A stretch of DNA of 64,000 bases, from assembly GCF_000801105.2 (NCBI RefSeq), contig NC_079515.1:6262001-6326000 (forward strand), given 5' to 3'. The DNA comes from Raphanus sativus. Lineage: Eukaryota > Streptophyta > Magnoliopsida > Brassicales > Brassicaceae. The notes under the pieces were generated by a model that saw only the letters and a list, made by a program, of their open reading frames with translations, made no database searches and was not told the DNA's origin. The position numbers and the translations under genes were made by a program. This document shows, one piece after another, positions 1-10,294 of the stretch. Each line of letters begins with the position of its first letter. Positions within the stretch are counted from its first letter, which is position 1.

Positions 1-90
1 TAACTTTAATAATAGTTCTTAGATAAAAAGTGATTTTCTTAATAACCGTGTTTTATCTAAAACATCTTATATTTAGGAACGGAGGGAGTA
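1..90. mobile_element. Right end of a Stowaway-type MITE
   Basis: The window opens inside a short element whose right end is GGAACGGAGGGAGTA at 76-90. This is the reverse complement of the familiar Stowaway terminus TACTCCCTCCGTTCC, closed by TA, the usual Stowaway target duplication. The left end lies outside the window, so its size cannot be given. It is non-coding. Confidence 0.6.
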
Positions 91-439
91 GATATTAAGA
101 AAACACGTTAAATTTAAGTTTTTTGTGATTATATCTTTCCACAATTTTAAGTTAACAAAAATCAAATAAATGCAACTAAGTTTTTAAAAATTTACAATTA
201 TTTAATAAAATATACACTGAAAATGCAAAAAATAGATTTTTAAAATACAATTTTTCTTTAAAATATATATCTTTTAGAAAAGGAGAGTGTATAGTCAAGG
301 GTACCCTACAACTGATTTCTATTTATTAGGATAACAATGAGCATGCCGAAATTCAAGTAAATGACAACGAAGTTATCAATATTAAAAGGTGTGAACTTTT
401 CTACAATTTTTGATTTTATTCTTGAGTGAAATTTAACTA

Positions 440-770
440 GCTTTTTTATTAAATGTATTTTTTATCTGTCACAACTGCTACAGCTAGGCAGCTAGCTACA
501 TAAACTTGTTCAGACATGAAATCGATTTGTCTTTGTCAATAAATGCTCATTTTGTTTTAAGAATATGCCCTTTATAAATTAGATTATAATGTCTCCTTGT
601 GCTTGTGGTATTCATTAGAATTAGTGGATAATCCTATCAAAGTGGAATATAGATTACACCAAAAAGAGAGTGGAATATAGACAAAATAAACAATGGTACA
701 ACGCCCATGGGACACAATTCATCCCACATGGACAGCAATGCCTAATACTACTAAACCACACCGGTTTGTT
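440..770 (+). repeat. Diverged duplicate A of a local segment
   Basis: This segment aligns by eye with 7690-8050. Shared stretches include TTAGATTATAATGTCTCCTT, GTGGTATTCATTAGAAT and ATCAAAGTGGAATATA, in the same order and spacing, with scattered substitutions and small indels. The matched order continues on the far side of the MITE and MULE insertions, so the duplication predates them. Confidence 0.65.
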
Positions 771-1631
771 AAATACGCAATTTTATTCCTTAATTCTGAT
801 TCGTTATTAGTTATGATTGGATCCGAAAAATCTGGATATCTATAAAATTTTGAATCAAAGAAAATATAAAATATCAATATCTATTAAAAACACACAAAAT
901 ATTAAAAATTTCAGAATTGGATATGCGATTCACTCTGACTTTTGTACAAATATACATATATGTATAATTAAATATAGAAATGTAAATGTATAGTTTTATA
1001 TAACTATTATTTTAACATGTAAATTTATTAGTTTTACTTATAAAATTACTAATAAAGTATTAAATTTAAAAATGAATATAAAATCTTTATTAAAACTATA
1101 ATCTTCTAAAATTTTATGTTTTATAAGGATAATTAATTAATTTTAAAAATTTATGAAACATATAGTTTCACTAATCTTTATTTTATATTATGTAATATGT
1201 TAAAGATTTTTTTTGAAGACAGATTTATATGGTTTTTTCAAATTTATTTGTATTTATAAAATGAATAAAACATCCATAAATATCCATAAATATATTCACA
1301 AATATCTGTAAATTTTCTGTATATCCGGATACTAGCTATTTTTATTTTTTCGAAACAAAACAAATTAAAAAATTAGATATCCGTAAAATACGATGCATTG
1401 TACCGAAAGTTATACCTACTCCTAATTCTCAATGGCTTGACTGCTGAACATCTGACGATAAACCAATATAAAACTTTGATGTCATCCAGGGCATAAACGT
1501 GGGCACTATCCAAGTTTTTTTATACTAAATATTTTGCCAATATTGTTGGTTTATTTGTATTTAGGTATTATTTTAAAATGAACCTTAGTAAACTGTATTA
1601 AAATATTTGTTTGTATAATTTTTTTCATATG

Positions 1632-1720
1632 TAAAACATGAATGAAACTAACATCTGATGATCTCAAAAAAAAATAACATGGTGAAAATATCATCAGATG
1701 TTGGTTTCGTTCATTTTATA
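1632..1720. repeat. Small foldback hairpin
   Basis: The left arm around 1639-1662 (ATGAATGAAACTAACATCTG and onward) is nearly the reverse complement of 1689-1715 (ATCATCAGATGTTGGTTTCG and onward). A loop of about 26 nt separates the arms. It is too short for a full MITE annotation. It could be a foldback remnant or a hairpin RNA source. Confidence 0.55.
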
Positions 1721-1865
1721 GAATCACCATCTTAATAAGAAATTTTTCCATTGATTTGTATAAGTCGTTTTTCAAGTTTCAAAACCCAAACCTTCTAGTA
1801 TATTAGAATTAATTAATAAATATTCAGTCAAACTATCGAGTAACGGATTTTCGTCTAACAATTAA

Positions 1866-2689
1866 GGGGGGGTTATTGGAACATGATTTTTTGTGGATTT
1901 TGATGATTTTAATAGTTGAGAGGATTTTACAAGTTAACAAGATTTAATAAATTTTACACATAGATTTTCATAATTTGTGTATAGAATCCCATTGATTGTT
2001 AAACTTTTAAGGTAATAAATTAATGGTGGTACAAAAAAGTGAAAATAATCATTTCAATCATTAAAGAGGCAAAATGCTATTATATCCTCTTAATATATAA
2101 ATAATACAAAATAATAAATAAATAAAATGTTTTTTTATAATTTTGAAATATAATTTTGAAATATATTTTTAAAATTTTAACTTTTTATATAAAAGGTTAT
2201 GATTTTTTTTCAAATTGTTTTTTTTCAATTCATTTTGAAATTAAAAATACGTTTTAATAAAACTACTTTAATTTTTTTTACTTTTTTAAAAATTTTAATA
2301 TTTATTTTCTATTTTTTAAAGTTGTGATTTGTATTATGCTAAAGTTGTGATTTGTATTATTTCATTCTTTAATTTTGTATGTTTTTGTATGTGAGTGTAT
2401 TTTATTACATTGATTTCAAAAATCTTATGGGTATAGATGATATTCTCAAAGTTGAGTCTTATGAGTTAAAACAAAGAAAATTTGCATCCCAATAACAATA
2501 GATTTTAATAGAATATCAAAATCAATGAAAACTAAACTTTTCCAATAACAAAGGATTTTGAGTGAAATTTAAAAATCATTACCCCAATAACAATGGATTC
2601 TACTCAGATTTTAAAAATTCATAAACCAATAACAATGGAATCTCAAAATTTAATAACTTCTCTGAAATTCTTTTACCAATAACCCCCCC
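1866..2689. mobile_element. PIF/Harbinger-type MITE with TAA target duplication
   Basis: Terminal inverted repeats are exact: GGGGGGGTTATTGG at 1866-1879 and CCAATAACCCCCCC at 2676-2689. They are flanked by TAA at 1863-1865 and 2690-2692. A G-rich terminus with a 3-bp TAA/TTA duplication is typical of PIF/Harbinger elements. The 824-bp interior is non-coding and AT-rich. The right half carries several copies of a CCAATAACAATGGATT-like motif near 2490, 2540, 2585 and 2625, probably subterminal transposase-binding repeats. Confidence 0.85.
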
Positions 2690-2692
2690 TAA

Positions 2693-3195
2693 GAGTATAG
2701 TTTGTGTTTGTCTTATGTGAACATTATGAAGATTTAGAAGACGTGCTTTTCGCTATTGTTTAGAGAGAAATTCTTAGAGTTAACTTAATTTATGGGCTAC
2801 ACGTACAACGCCATAGTTTGTAATTGTCAAATGCCATGAACCACGGGTTCTATTAAACATACAACTAAACTAAGAGTTAATTAAGCAGAAACCAGTGAAA
2901 AAAATGAAATTAGATAAGTGGCAATTGCTTAACTTATTTAAATAAAATGTCTAGCTGTGTAAAGACTAAAAGAGTGGCCAATCAAAAGAAAAACTGGCCA
3001 ATCAGGCGACCAATTAGACGTTGACTATTTAGATGAAGTAAACAATGGTCCACCATCTCACATCGCACCCGGCTCTTAATGCCCTATTTATGCAACGTGT
3101 TGCCGACTCACTTGTGTAAGCCAACCTTAGCAACTTTCCATAGTTTCACAGTAGTGTCTTTAGCTCTAGAGATATTGCATCGGTCACAATATTAT
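2693..3195. other. Intergenic DNA, part of the diverged duplication
   Basis: No gene is visible. Pieces around 2920-3160 resemble parts of 8340-8830, for example TTGCTTAACTTATTTAA and the TAGTTTCACA phrase. This suggests the segment is the continuation of duplicate A, separated from its left part by the Harbinger MITE. Confidence 0.45.
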
Positions 3196-3734
3196 ATTTA
3201 GACAGGGAAAATCGCATTTTAAACCCTGAAGGTGACACATTCTAGCAGTTTAAACACTGAACCTTTTTCATTAGCACTTTAATACTTCAAACTAGAAAAT
3301 TTGTCGAAACAAACCCCAAAGTCATATCCCGTGATTTTTCTGGTTACCCTACTTGACGACACTGTTCACGGCGTTTACTGTATAAAAAGATGTGCTGTTT
3401 TGTTTATTAAAAAACGGACCCGTAAAAAAAAATTAACCAGTCCCTTTCTTCTTTCCAAATCGATTTGGGGATTTAGGATTTCATAAATTTACGAAACCAG
3501 AAGAAGTAAAAGTGAAAGACGATTTTCTACCTCGATTCATCCTCTAGTCGAAAACAGTAAATCGTTTCTGTAATCTCATCAAGTATCTAAGTTCAAAAAC
3601 AGTAAGACGTTTCTGTAATTTTTTGATTTCGAAAATTCTTAAGCTGCTCCTCAAGTCACCAAATTGTGTGAAATCGTTCATGTTTGGCAGATAGTGTGAG
3701 ATTCATGTTTGTATTGGTGTTATATATCTTGTAG

Positions 3735-4253
3735 ATGGCTCAAAGCTCAAGTTCCTCTACCATTGGCAACAAAAGAGAAAAAATTGTGTTGTGTCACTGT
3801 AACCGTAAAACAAAGGTGATTCAAGCTTGGACTGATACCAACCCTGGAAGGAGGTTCTATACATGCGTAGGGCGTAAGGTTTCTACTGGATACGAGTCTT
3901 GTGACTTCTTCCGTTGGTATGATGTTAAGACTCCACACGGGTGGCAATACACTGCATTGTTGGCTGCTAGAGATGTCATGAACCAACAGAGAGATGAGAT
4001 TAGGGACCTGAGAAACCAAGTAAGAGCACTCAGCCTTGAGAATGAAGGCATTGGCCTCACTCCAGACCTCGAATGTGAAGCATGTGAAGCTCATAAAAGG
4101 AAGGTTGAAGCACTGGAAAAAGAGGTCTTGGTTCTAAACGAGAGGAGAATGGTGTATCGTAATGCTCTTATCGCGTCGTCAATTGGAGTCACTGTGGTTA
4201 TTGGTGTGTTCATGGGCATCTCGAAGTGGAAGAAGGCTATTGTTGTTATTTGA
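3735..4253 (+). CDS. GRF-type zinc-finger protein with coiled coil and membrane anchor, MULE-borne
   Basis: The product is 172 aa. Residues 20-63 form a GRF zinc finger: a CHC pair at 20-22, then the signature GRRFYTC at 39-44, then CDFFRWYD at 56-63. GRF fingers are nucleic-acid-binding modules. Residues about 80-135 are a charged heptad-like coiled coil (QRDEIRDLRNQVRAL and onward). Residues 141-164 form one hydrophobic helix followed by basic residues. This layout is common among small Brassicaceae proteins of the At4g04775 type, many of which are repeat-associated. A splice-acceptor-like TTGTAG lies directly before the ATG, so a 5'-UTR intron is likely. The gene lies inside the MULE, just inside its left TIR. 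Whether it serves the element or is a captured host gene is unknown. Confidence 0.75.
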   Translation: MAQSSSSSTIGNKREKIVLCHCNRKTKVIQAWTDTNPGRRFYTCVGRKVSTGYESCDFFRWYDVKTPHGWQYTALLAARDVMNQQRDEIRDLRNQVRALSLENEGIGLTPDLECEACEAHKRKVEALEKEVLVLNERRMVYRNALIASSIGVTVVIGVFMGISKWKKAIVVI

Positions 4254-4638
4254 AGTCTGTGTTATCTTCTTTCATGTTGCTAAGACTGTTTAGTTTTATG
4301 TAAGACTATGTAAGTTTCTTTCATGTTGCTAAGACTGTTGTATGCATGTGCAAGTCTTTTTCATGTTTTCTTATCAAGATTTAAGACTACTTTATGATCT
4401 ATTTTAGCTTGTTTCATGACCTAATAAACATATGTCACAATAAAAACAGTAGAAAACAAAAGACAAACTTCATAGGTGATGAAAATCCAAACAACAATAG
4501 TCAAGCTCCATTACGTTTTGAAACAACAAAAGACAAGCTCCAAGTAACAAAAGAGCAGAGTTCCTTAACGTTTGAAAAAAAAAACAGATAAACTACATCA
4601 AGTCTTTGAACCAATAAAAGACAAGCAAAGTCATGAGA

Positions 4639-5484
4639 TCACTCTGGTGCCCTCTCATCTTCACTATCATCATCTTTTTCTTCTTCTTGTAGACCATTTC
4701 CATATGCTTCTTTATCTGGCACTATTTTTTGTCCTTCCTCAAAGACAGACAGAAACCTAACATCTCTAGCACCATCTATTACATCAACGACAACTTCATC
4801 ACCAGCTTCGTCATTATCATTCAAATTTTCGTTACTGCCAGCTTCATTGTCAAGAGGATTCACAGTCGGATTATCTTCTTCACCCGTTTCTTTTTCAGCC
4901 GGATTCTCATCTTCTGATTCTTCTGGCTCGTCGTCTTCTTTAGGTCTATCGACTTCATCATTCTCACTGTGTTCTTCCTCTTCATCACGACATTCTGCAT
5001 CATCTTGTTTGTTGTCCTTAAGCTCAATCACACCAGATATGTGTTCTGAGCATTCATGTTCAACAAACACTTCCACAACATCTATCCCTGACTTGCTCGC
5101 AGACCGTAGCTGACACATCTCCTCATCGTATCTATCATATACATACCGCAGTTCCTTCATCTCCTATTTTTCTGTTTTGTACCAAATCAAGCTAAGTGGT
5201 GCCATAAGTAGCGCTTCTTCTCTGCAAAAACCGACAAACATATCCCACACAATGTCATCGATCTTTCATTCCACGTTTTTGCTCCCTAATTCACCTAAAT
5301 ACTCATAATCTTCACCAATCTTCTTCATCGAACCACCATAATGAATCTTCAATTCGATTTCTTGAGAGTCCCTGTTATAAAAAAATGAGTCTTTAGCAAT
5401 TTCCAAGAGATAAAGAATGAAGTAGAAGAAGTGAAAAAAAAAACGATGTAGAAGAGGTAAAGAATCAATACAAACTTACTCCAT
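4639..5484 (-). pseudogene. PB1-like domain protein remnant with acidic tail, MULE-borne
   Basis: A short first exon (ATG at 5484, donor GTAAGT) joins in frame to an acceptor at 5372, giving a start reading MEDSQEIELKIHYGG. The frame then runs through a PB1-like domain of the kind found at the N-terminus of Brassicaceae MULE-related proteins, with IWYK and VVEVFVEH visible. It then becomes a strongly acidic tail rich in Glu/Asp, ending at 4639. Two in-frame stops interrupt it: TGA at 5266-5268 and TAG at 5164-5166. The part after the second stop is open for 173 codons. An additional intron could hide one stop, but I favour a decayed gene. No MULE transposase core follows. Confidence 0.55.
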
Positions 5485-5985
5485 TTTCCTTCGATCTCAT
5501 CAATTTTGGGTTCTTCTCTGCGAAAATCGTTAGAACCCTAATCCCCAAATTGATTTAGAAAACCCTGTTTTATTTTGTGTTTTCAAGGGTGTCATTTTTA
5601 ATCAACAAAACGACATGCATTTTGCCTAGGTAAACGCCGTGAACAGTGTCGTCAAGTAGGGTAACCAGAAAAATCACGAGATACGACTTCAGGGTTTGTT
5701 TCGACAAATTTTCTAGTTTGAGGTATTAAAGTGCTAGTGAAAAAGGTTCAGTGTTTAAACTGCTAGAATGTGTCACCTTCAGGGTTTAAAATACGATTTT
5801 TCCTATTTAGATATTGCATCGGTTACCCTTTCTGGGTTAACTGCAAAATTTATGTATCTCTTCTCTCTTCTAATAAATAAGTATTATGACTATGGAGCTT
5901 TGTATTAGCCACATGTTATTTGCTAAAGGGTCCAATTCATGGGATTCTTCTTCATAACTAGAAAAAGTCAAAAAGTATATTTTCC

Positions 5986-6160
5986 TGTTCGAGTAAAAAA
6001 TAGAAGAGAAGAGAAGAGAGGAATTAATGTCTTATTCCATGAATAATGTACTCCTTATATAATGATACAATATGAGGGTTTAGTTTAGAGACCAAGTACA
6101 AGTAAATCTTTTTGAGCAAGACTTCCTATAATCGACATCACAATAAATGTAATTATAACA
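5986..6160 (-). repeat. LTR of a truncated Copia element (3' LTR)
   Basis: The segment begins TGTTCGAG and ends TTATAACA, giving the TGTT...AACA ends expected of an LTR of 175 bp. On the minus strand it is preceded by a purine tract (AAGGAAAAG, complement of 6161-6169), which fits a polypurine tract. A TATATAAGG promoter-like box lies inside on the same strand. The partner LTR is missing because the element is truncated near 7441. Confidence 0.6.
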
Positions 6161-6270
6161 CTTTTCCTTGATGTTTATTATGCGCTGTAAGATGCTGCCT
6201 TATTAAAAACCTCACTAGAAAAACCCAATAGCAAAAACCATGGTTAAGAGAAAAAGAGTGCAACGCGCAA

Positions 6271-7441
6271 TTACTTCCCCTCATATGTACAGACGTCAAG
6301 ATCCTTGAGACGACGTAATCTGATAAAATGAACTAACTTCTTGAAAGTAGCAGTGGATAACGCCTTGGTGAATAAGTCAGCCAGATTGTCGCTTGAACGA
6401 ACTTGAACGACACAAACATCACCATTCTTCTGTAGATCATGAGTGAAAAAGAATTTCGTTACAATATGCTTTATCCTGTCTCCTTTGATGTATTCATCTT
6501 TGAGTAGAGCGATACATGCAGCATTGTCCTCATACATGACTGTTGGGCTACTTTCCCTGTAGATAGACCACAATCTTCTCGTATATGTTGAATGACTGAT
6601 CTTAACCATACACACTCGCGACTAGCTTCATGAATGGCTAAAATCTCTGCGTGGTTGGAAGAAGTAGCTGCAATCGTTTGCTTCATCGAACGCCAAGAAA
6701 TAGCAGTTCCACCACAAGTAAACACATCCTCTTTGTGATCTAGCATTGTGTGGATCAGACATGTACCCAACATCTGCAAAACTAATCAAATCTTCTGTTG
6801 ATGGTTTAGGAAAGAATATACCCATGTCTTTCATACCTTGGAGGTAACGAAGTATATGTTTTATCCCATTTCAATGCCTACAAGTTGAGCATGAACTAAA
6901 CTTTGCCAATAGATTCACTGCAAATGGTATATCAGGTCTCGTATGATTGGCAAGGTGCATTAATGCCCCTATTGCACTTAAGTATGGTACTTTAGGACCA
7001 AGAACTTCTTCATCCTTTTCTCTAGGGTGGAAGAGATCTTTATTCACATCGAGTGATCTTACAACCATTGGACTACTCAAAAGATGTGCTTGATCCATAG
7101 AAAATCGTTTAACCACCTTTTCTGTGTAAGTTTCTTGATGCACTAAGATTTCATTCTTGAGGTGTTCAATTTGTAGTTCTAAACAAAATTTTGTTTTTTC
7201 TAGATTTTTCATCTCAAAATCTTTCTTCAAGTATTCTATTGTATGTGAAATCTCTTCAGGAGTTCCAATAATGTTCAGATCATCAACATACATTGCAATT
7301 ATAATATATCCTTTTTCAAATCTCTTTATAAAGATGCATAGACTGATGGGATCGTTTTTATAGCCTTCTTTCAACAAATACTCAATTAGACGATTATACC
7401 ACATACGTCTTCGTTGTTTCAGTCCATAAAAAGATCGATTT
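6271..7441 (-). pseudogene. Copia polyprotein remnant (reverse transcriptase and RNase H)
   Basis: Minus-strand reading gives a C-terminal Ty1/Copia Pol fragment. It starts abruptly near 7441 with FYGLKQ, then has the RT active-site YVDD within IAMYVDDLNIIGT. The thumb and connection follow, then RNase H segments such as HAEILAIHEASRE and NAACIALLKD with HIVTKFFF. The frame shifts at least twice (near 6850 and 6600-6780), so no intact protein can be made. Gag, protease and integrase are absent. It lies directly upstream (in element sense) of the 175-bp LTR, consistent with a 5'-truncated copy. Confidence 0.85.
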
Positions 7442-8984
7442 AATAGGCTAGTCGAAATAATAGGTAAACTAGTGTATCTATTAGTTAAATGAAAGAGTCC
7501 AAAACAATTTTCATAGATAGATTTATTTAAACTTTTTCTCTTTTAATAAAATAGATTTTGGTCATTTTATCTTTCTGTACTATATTTGTGATAAAAAAAT
7601 TTAGTGCTATTTTAGAGAATTTTAAATGACAACAATATGAATTATCATTAGTATTAAATATTGTAAACTTTTATACCATGTTTTATTTTATTCTTTAGTG
7701 AAATATTTATGTCATTGCCTCATTCCAATTTAAAATAGTACGTATTGTTTTTTTTAATTATATGTATTTCATTGTTATCTGATTTTGTCGCATTAGGACA
7801 GCTACTGAATTACCTAAACTTTCTGTCATGAAATCAATTTGTTTTGTCAATAATTGAATACTCTATTTATTATAAAGGAAAGGTCCCTTCATTGTTTAGA
7901 TTATAATGTCTCCTTGTGTAAATTGTGGTATTCATTAGAATAAGTGGATGATTCGATCAAAGTGGAATATAAACAAAATAAACAACGGTACACCGCACAT
8001 GGGATACAAGTCGTCTCACATGGCCAGCGATGGCTAACGCTATTATCAAAAACACACGGTTCGATCTCTTTGCCGTGCAGCCGAACTGCTGATAGATAGG
8101 CATGATACCTAGAAAAAGTGCACGATCCGCAAAGTTAAGTGACAGAAGCTAAATCGCTTATAACTTCTATATATAGTTGATCTTAAAAAAAAACTTCTAT
8201 ATATAGGTTTTTTTACAAGATCGAACGTGTAATGTGTTAAAAATAATTCAAATAAACTAGAAGGTGTTTAAATTTTATTTTTGTTTACTTAGTTTCTGTC
8301 TATTTCATTCTTATCTGGCTGACATTTGAACACATTTTTATGCTTAATTCATTTAAGCAAAATGCCCTTTTATAAGTGTATAAATGCGGTGCTTAAGAGA
8401 TAACTATCTAAAATAAGGCATTCATCACTCGGAATTAGTATAAATTAATTAAAAGTGTTTAACCGGTGCATTTGTTAATGGTTATTAATTTAAGGACAAA
8501 GCTTAATATGCTGAAACTATTAGGGTTTGAATTTAGACTACTGGAGAATTAAAATTTTGGTATCGCTAGAGACAGATAATCAACATACGGACCAAAATGT
8601 AAATTGATAACACAAAGTTAGTCTGGACCTATTTCGATGGAGAACAGAATACTCTTGTATAACTAAAAGTAATAATTAAAAGTGTCTAAATTTTATTTTT
8701 GTTTACTTAGTTTCCGTTTACTCCATTGTTATCTGGCTGACACTTCACCAAATTTTGATGCTTAACTTATTTAAGCAAAATGCCCCCTTTTTTTTTAGTT
8801 TCACAATATTTCTTACTCTTGTTGGTTTAAGAAGCAAAACTCATGTATATGTTCTAATAAATAAGCGTATTGAGGACTACTGAGATTCATATTAGCCACA
8901 TAAGTTTTGCTAGAAGGGTGGTCCCATAGGTTTCATAAGCATTACCAAAAAAATACATCTTCTAAACATGACAGTTATCACTTG
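7442..8984. other. Intergenic DNA made of diverged duplicates
   Basis: I see no gene. The stretch holds duplicate B of the local segment (7690-8050, matching 440-770). A second internal repeat has 8265-8352 resembling 8676-8790, both containing AAATTTTATTTTTGTTTACT and ATCTGGCTGACA. The phrase around 8845-8935 (TTCTAATAAATAAG, ATATTAGCCACAT) matches 5866-5935 on the far side of the MULE. Confidence 0.55.
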
Positions 8985-9636
8985 GACCATGTACAATGGT
9001 TTCAACTTTCATTATCAACACCCTTATTTTCTCTTTTTGACTACCACATCAGTTTTTCTTTCTTCCACCTCATTTATTTAACATCCACTTCATTTTAAGC
9101 ATCTACATTAGTTTGTTTAAAAAAATTCAACATCCTACCCCACCATTTTTAGTTCACACTTTTATCTTTATAATATAATACCAATATATTAATACTATTT
9201 TTAATTCTAATTAACTTAAAAATTAAAATAATCTAATTTTTAATAAGAAGAATTTTGAATTTTCAAAAAAGTTATTATTAGGATTTATTTAACAAAAAAA
9301 ATTATAACATTAAAGAATACTAAAAATAACGTTTTTCTGTATCCAAATAAAATAAGAGTAGTCTCTATTTATAGATTGTAAAAAATTAAGAATTTTGATA
9401 TAATTTTATTATTTAAAAATAAAAATATTATATAATAAATAAGTTTTCGTTAGGTGAAAATAAAAACCAAATAAATTTGCACAATATTTATGTCCAATCA
9501 ATTTGCAACATGTGGCAAAACTGGCCCACATAAAATTTTATCAACATGTTGAAACTTTACCACATATGTTGAAACCACTTTAGATTAACACAATTTATCA
9601 ACATCCTCATTGTATGAGTTTCAACTCTACATGGTC
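8985..9636. mobile_element. Candidate MITE with GACCATGTA termini
   Basis: The left end GACCATGTA (8985-8993) is matched by TACATGGTC at 9628-9636. Similarity continues inward (TTTCAACTTTCATTATCAAC against the complement of ATCAACATCCTCATTGTATG). The interior is AT-rich and non-coding, with several ATGTTGAAA-like subterminal motifs. I could not settle the target duplication, so the superfamily is open. Confidence 0.45.
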
Positions 9637-10294
9637 TTAGGCAATGGATACTGATTAGAGACTTGGGGTCTTGAATACATAAAGTGCACATCCTTAATGG
9701 GCCAACTATATCAAAACTACAAGTGGCTAATACAAAGCTAAATCCTATGACAAAACAAGCCCTTTCTTTTGAACTCCCACTTGTTGTAAAATTACTAAAA
9801 GATGTAATAACTACTTCATCTTTTCATTTCATCTTCTTAAAATTCTCAAAAAGATCCGTAGGTGTGAAACTATTGAATTTCGTTTTTTCACGCGATATAT
9901 CATCATCATCATCATCAACGTCATAAAAGAGCCAACAACAACATATATGCTTGTTACATTAAAGAGGAGGAGCGTGGATCCGACGTGGCATATAGCCGTT
10001 AATCACAAGCCGTTCCCATGTTTACCTGGCACGACCTTTTTAAAATTTTCTCTTTTCTCACAGCTAATTTATTATTTTATATAACAAATAATAATATAAA
10101 AAAAAAGTAACCGGTCGTCATCAAAATTCACGGACAGAAAATCCGACCGTTGTTTGAGTTTATACTTCTTCTTGTCTGAAACAGAACTCACATTCCCAAA
10201 AAGCTTCCGTTTTTTTTTTTGCTTTCTTTCTTTTAGGGTCAAAACACAAACCCTAGAGAGAAACAGTTAATCTCGTCCTCTCTTTGCAACGACG
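9637..10294. other. Upstream region of the coiled-coil gene
   Basis: No gene is seen. It should contain the promoter and 5' UTR of the plus-strand gene starting at 10295. A pyrimidine-rich stretch at 10205-10240 and an AAACCCTAGAG phrase near 10248 lie in the presumed leader. A short ATC/ATA run is at 9897-9915. Confidence 0.4.

Larger units (their letters stand above)
91..1862. other. AT-rich intergenic DNA without a recognisable gene
   Basis: I see no coding region. The stretch holds a diverged copy of a local duplication (about 440-770), a small perfect-looking hairpin (1632-1720), and degraded AT-rich repeat remnants. Phrases such as ggatatccg near 820-1390 resemble decayed copies of the hAT-like MITEs found elsewhere in the window. 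Confidence 0.6.
3204..5804. mobile_element. Mutator-like element with long TIRs carrying two genes
   Basis: The 2.6-kb element has terminal inverted repeats of about 200 bp with high identity: 3204-3400 against 5804-5625, for example GGTTACCCTACTTGACGACA versus its complement. Weaker similarity continues for about another 80 bp. Near-identical 8-bp sequences flank it: ATTTAGAC at 3196-3203 and ATTTAGAT at 5805-5812. Long TIRs with an 8-10 bp duplication are the Mutator/MULE signature. No transposase is present, so it is non-autonomous. It carries a GRF zinc-finger gene on the plus strand and a PB1-like gene remnant on the minus strand, each starting just inside a TIR. Confidence 0.8.

Noticed and set aside
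3301..3486. Open frame inside the left MULE TIR
   Set aside because: It lies in non-coding terminal repeat, starts with a non-ATG codon and has no similarity to a protein I know.
4847..5113. Plus-strand Ser-rich open frame
   Set aside because: It is the antisense of the acidic Glu/Asp-rich PB1-like remnant and has no independent support.
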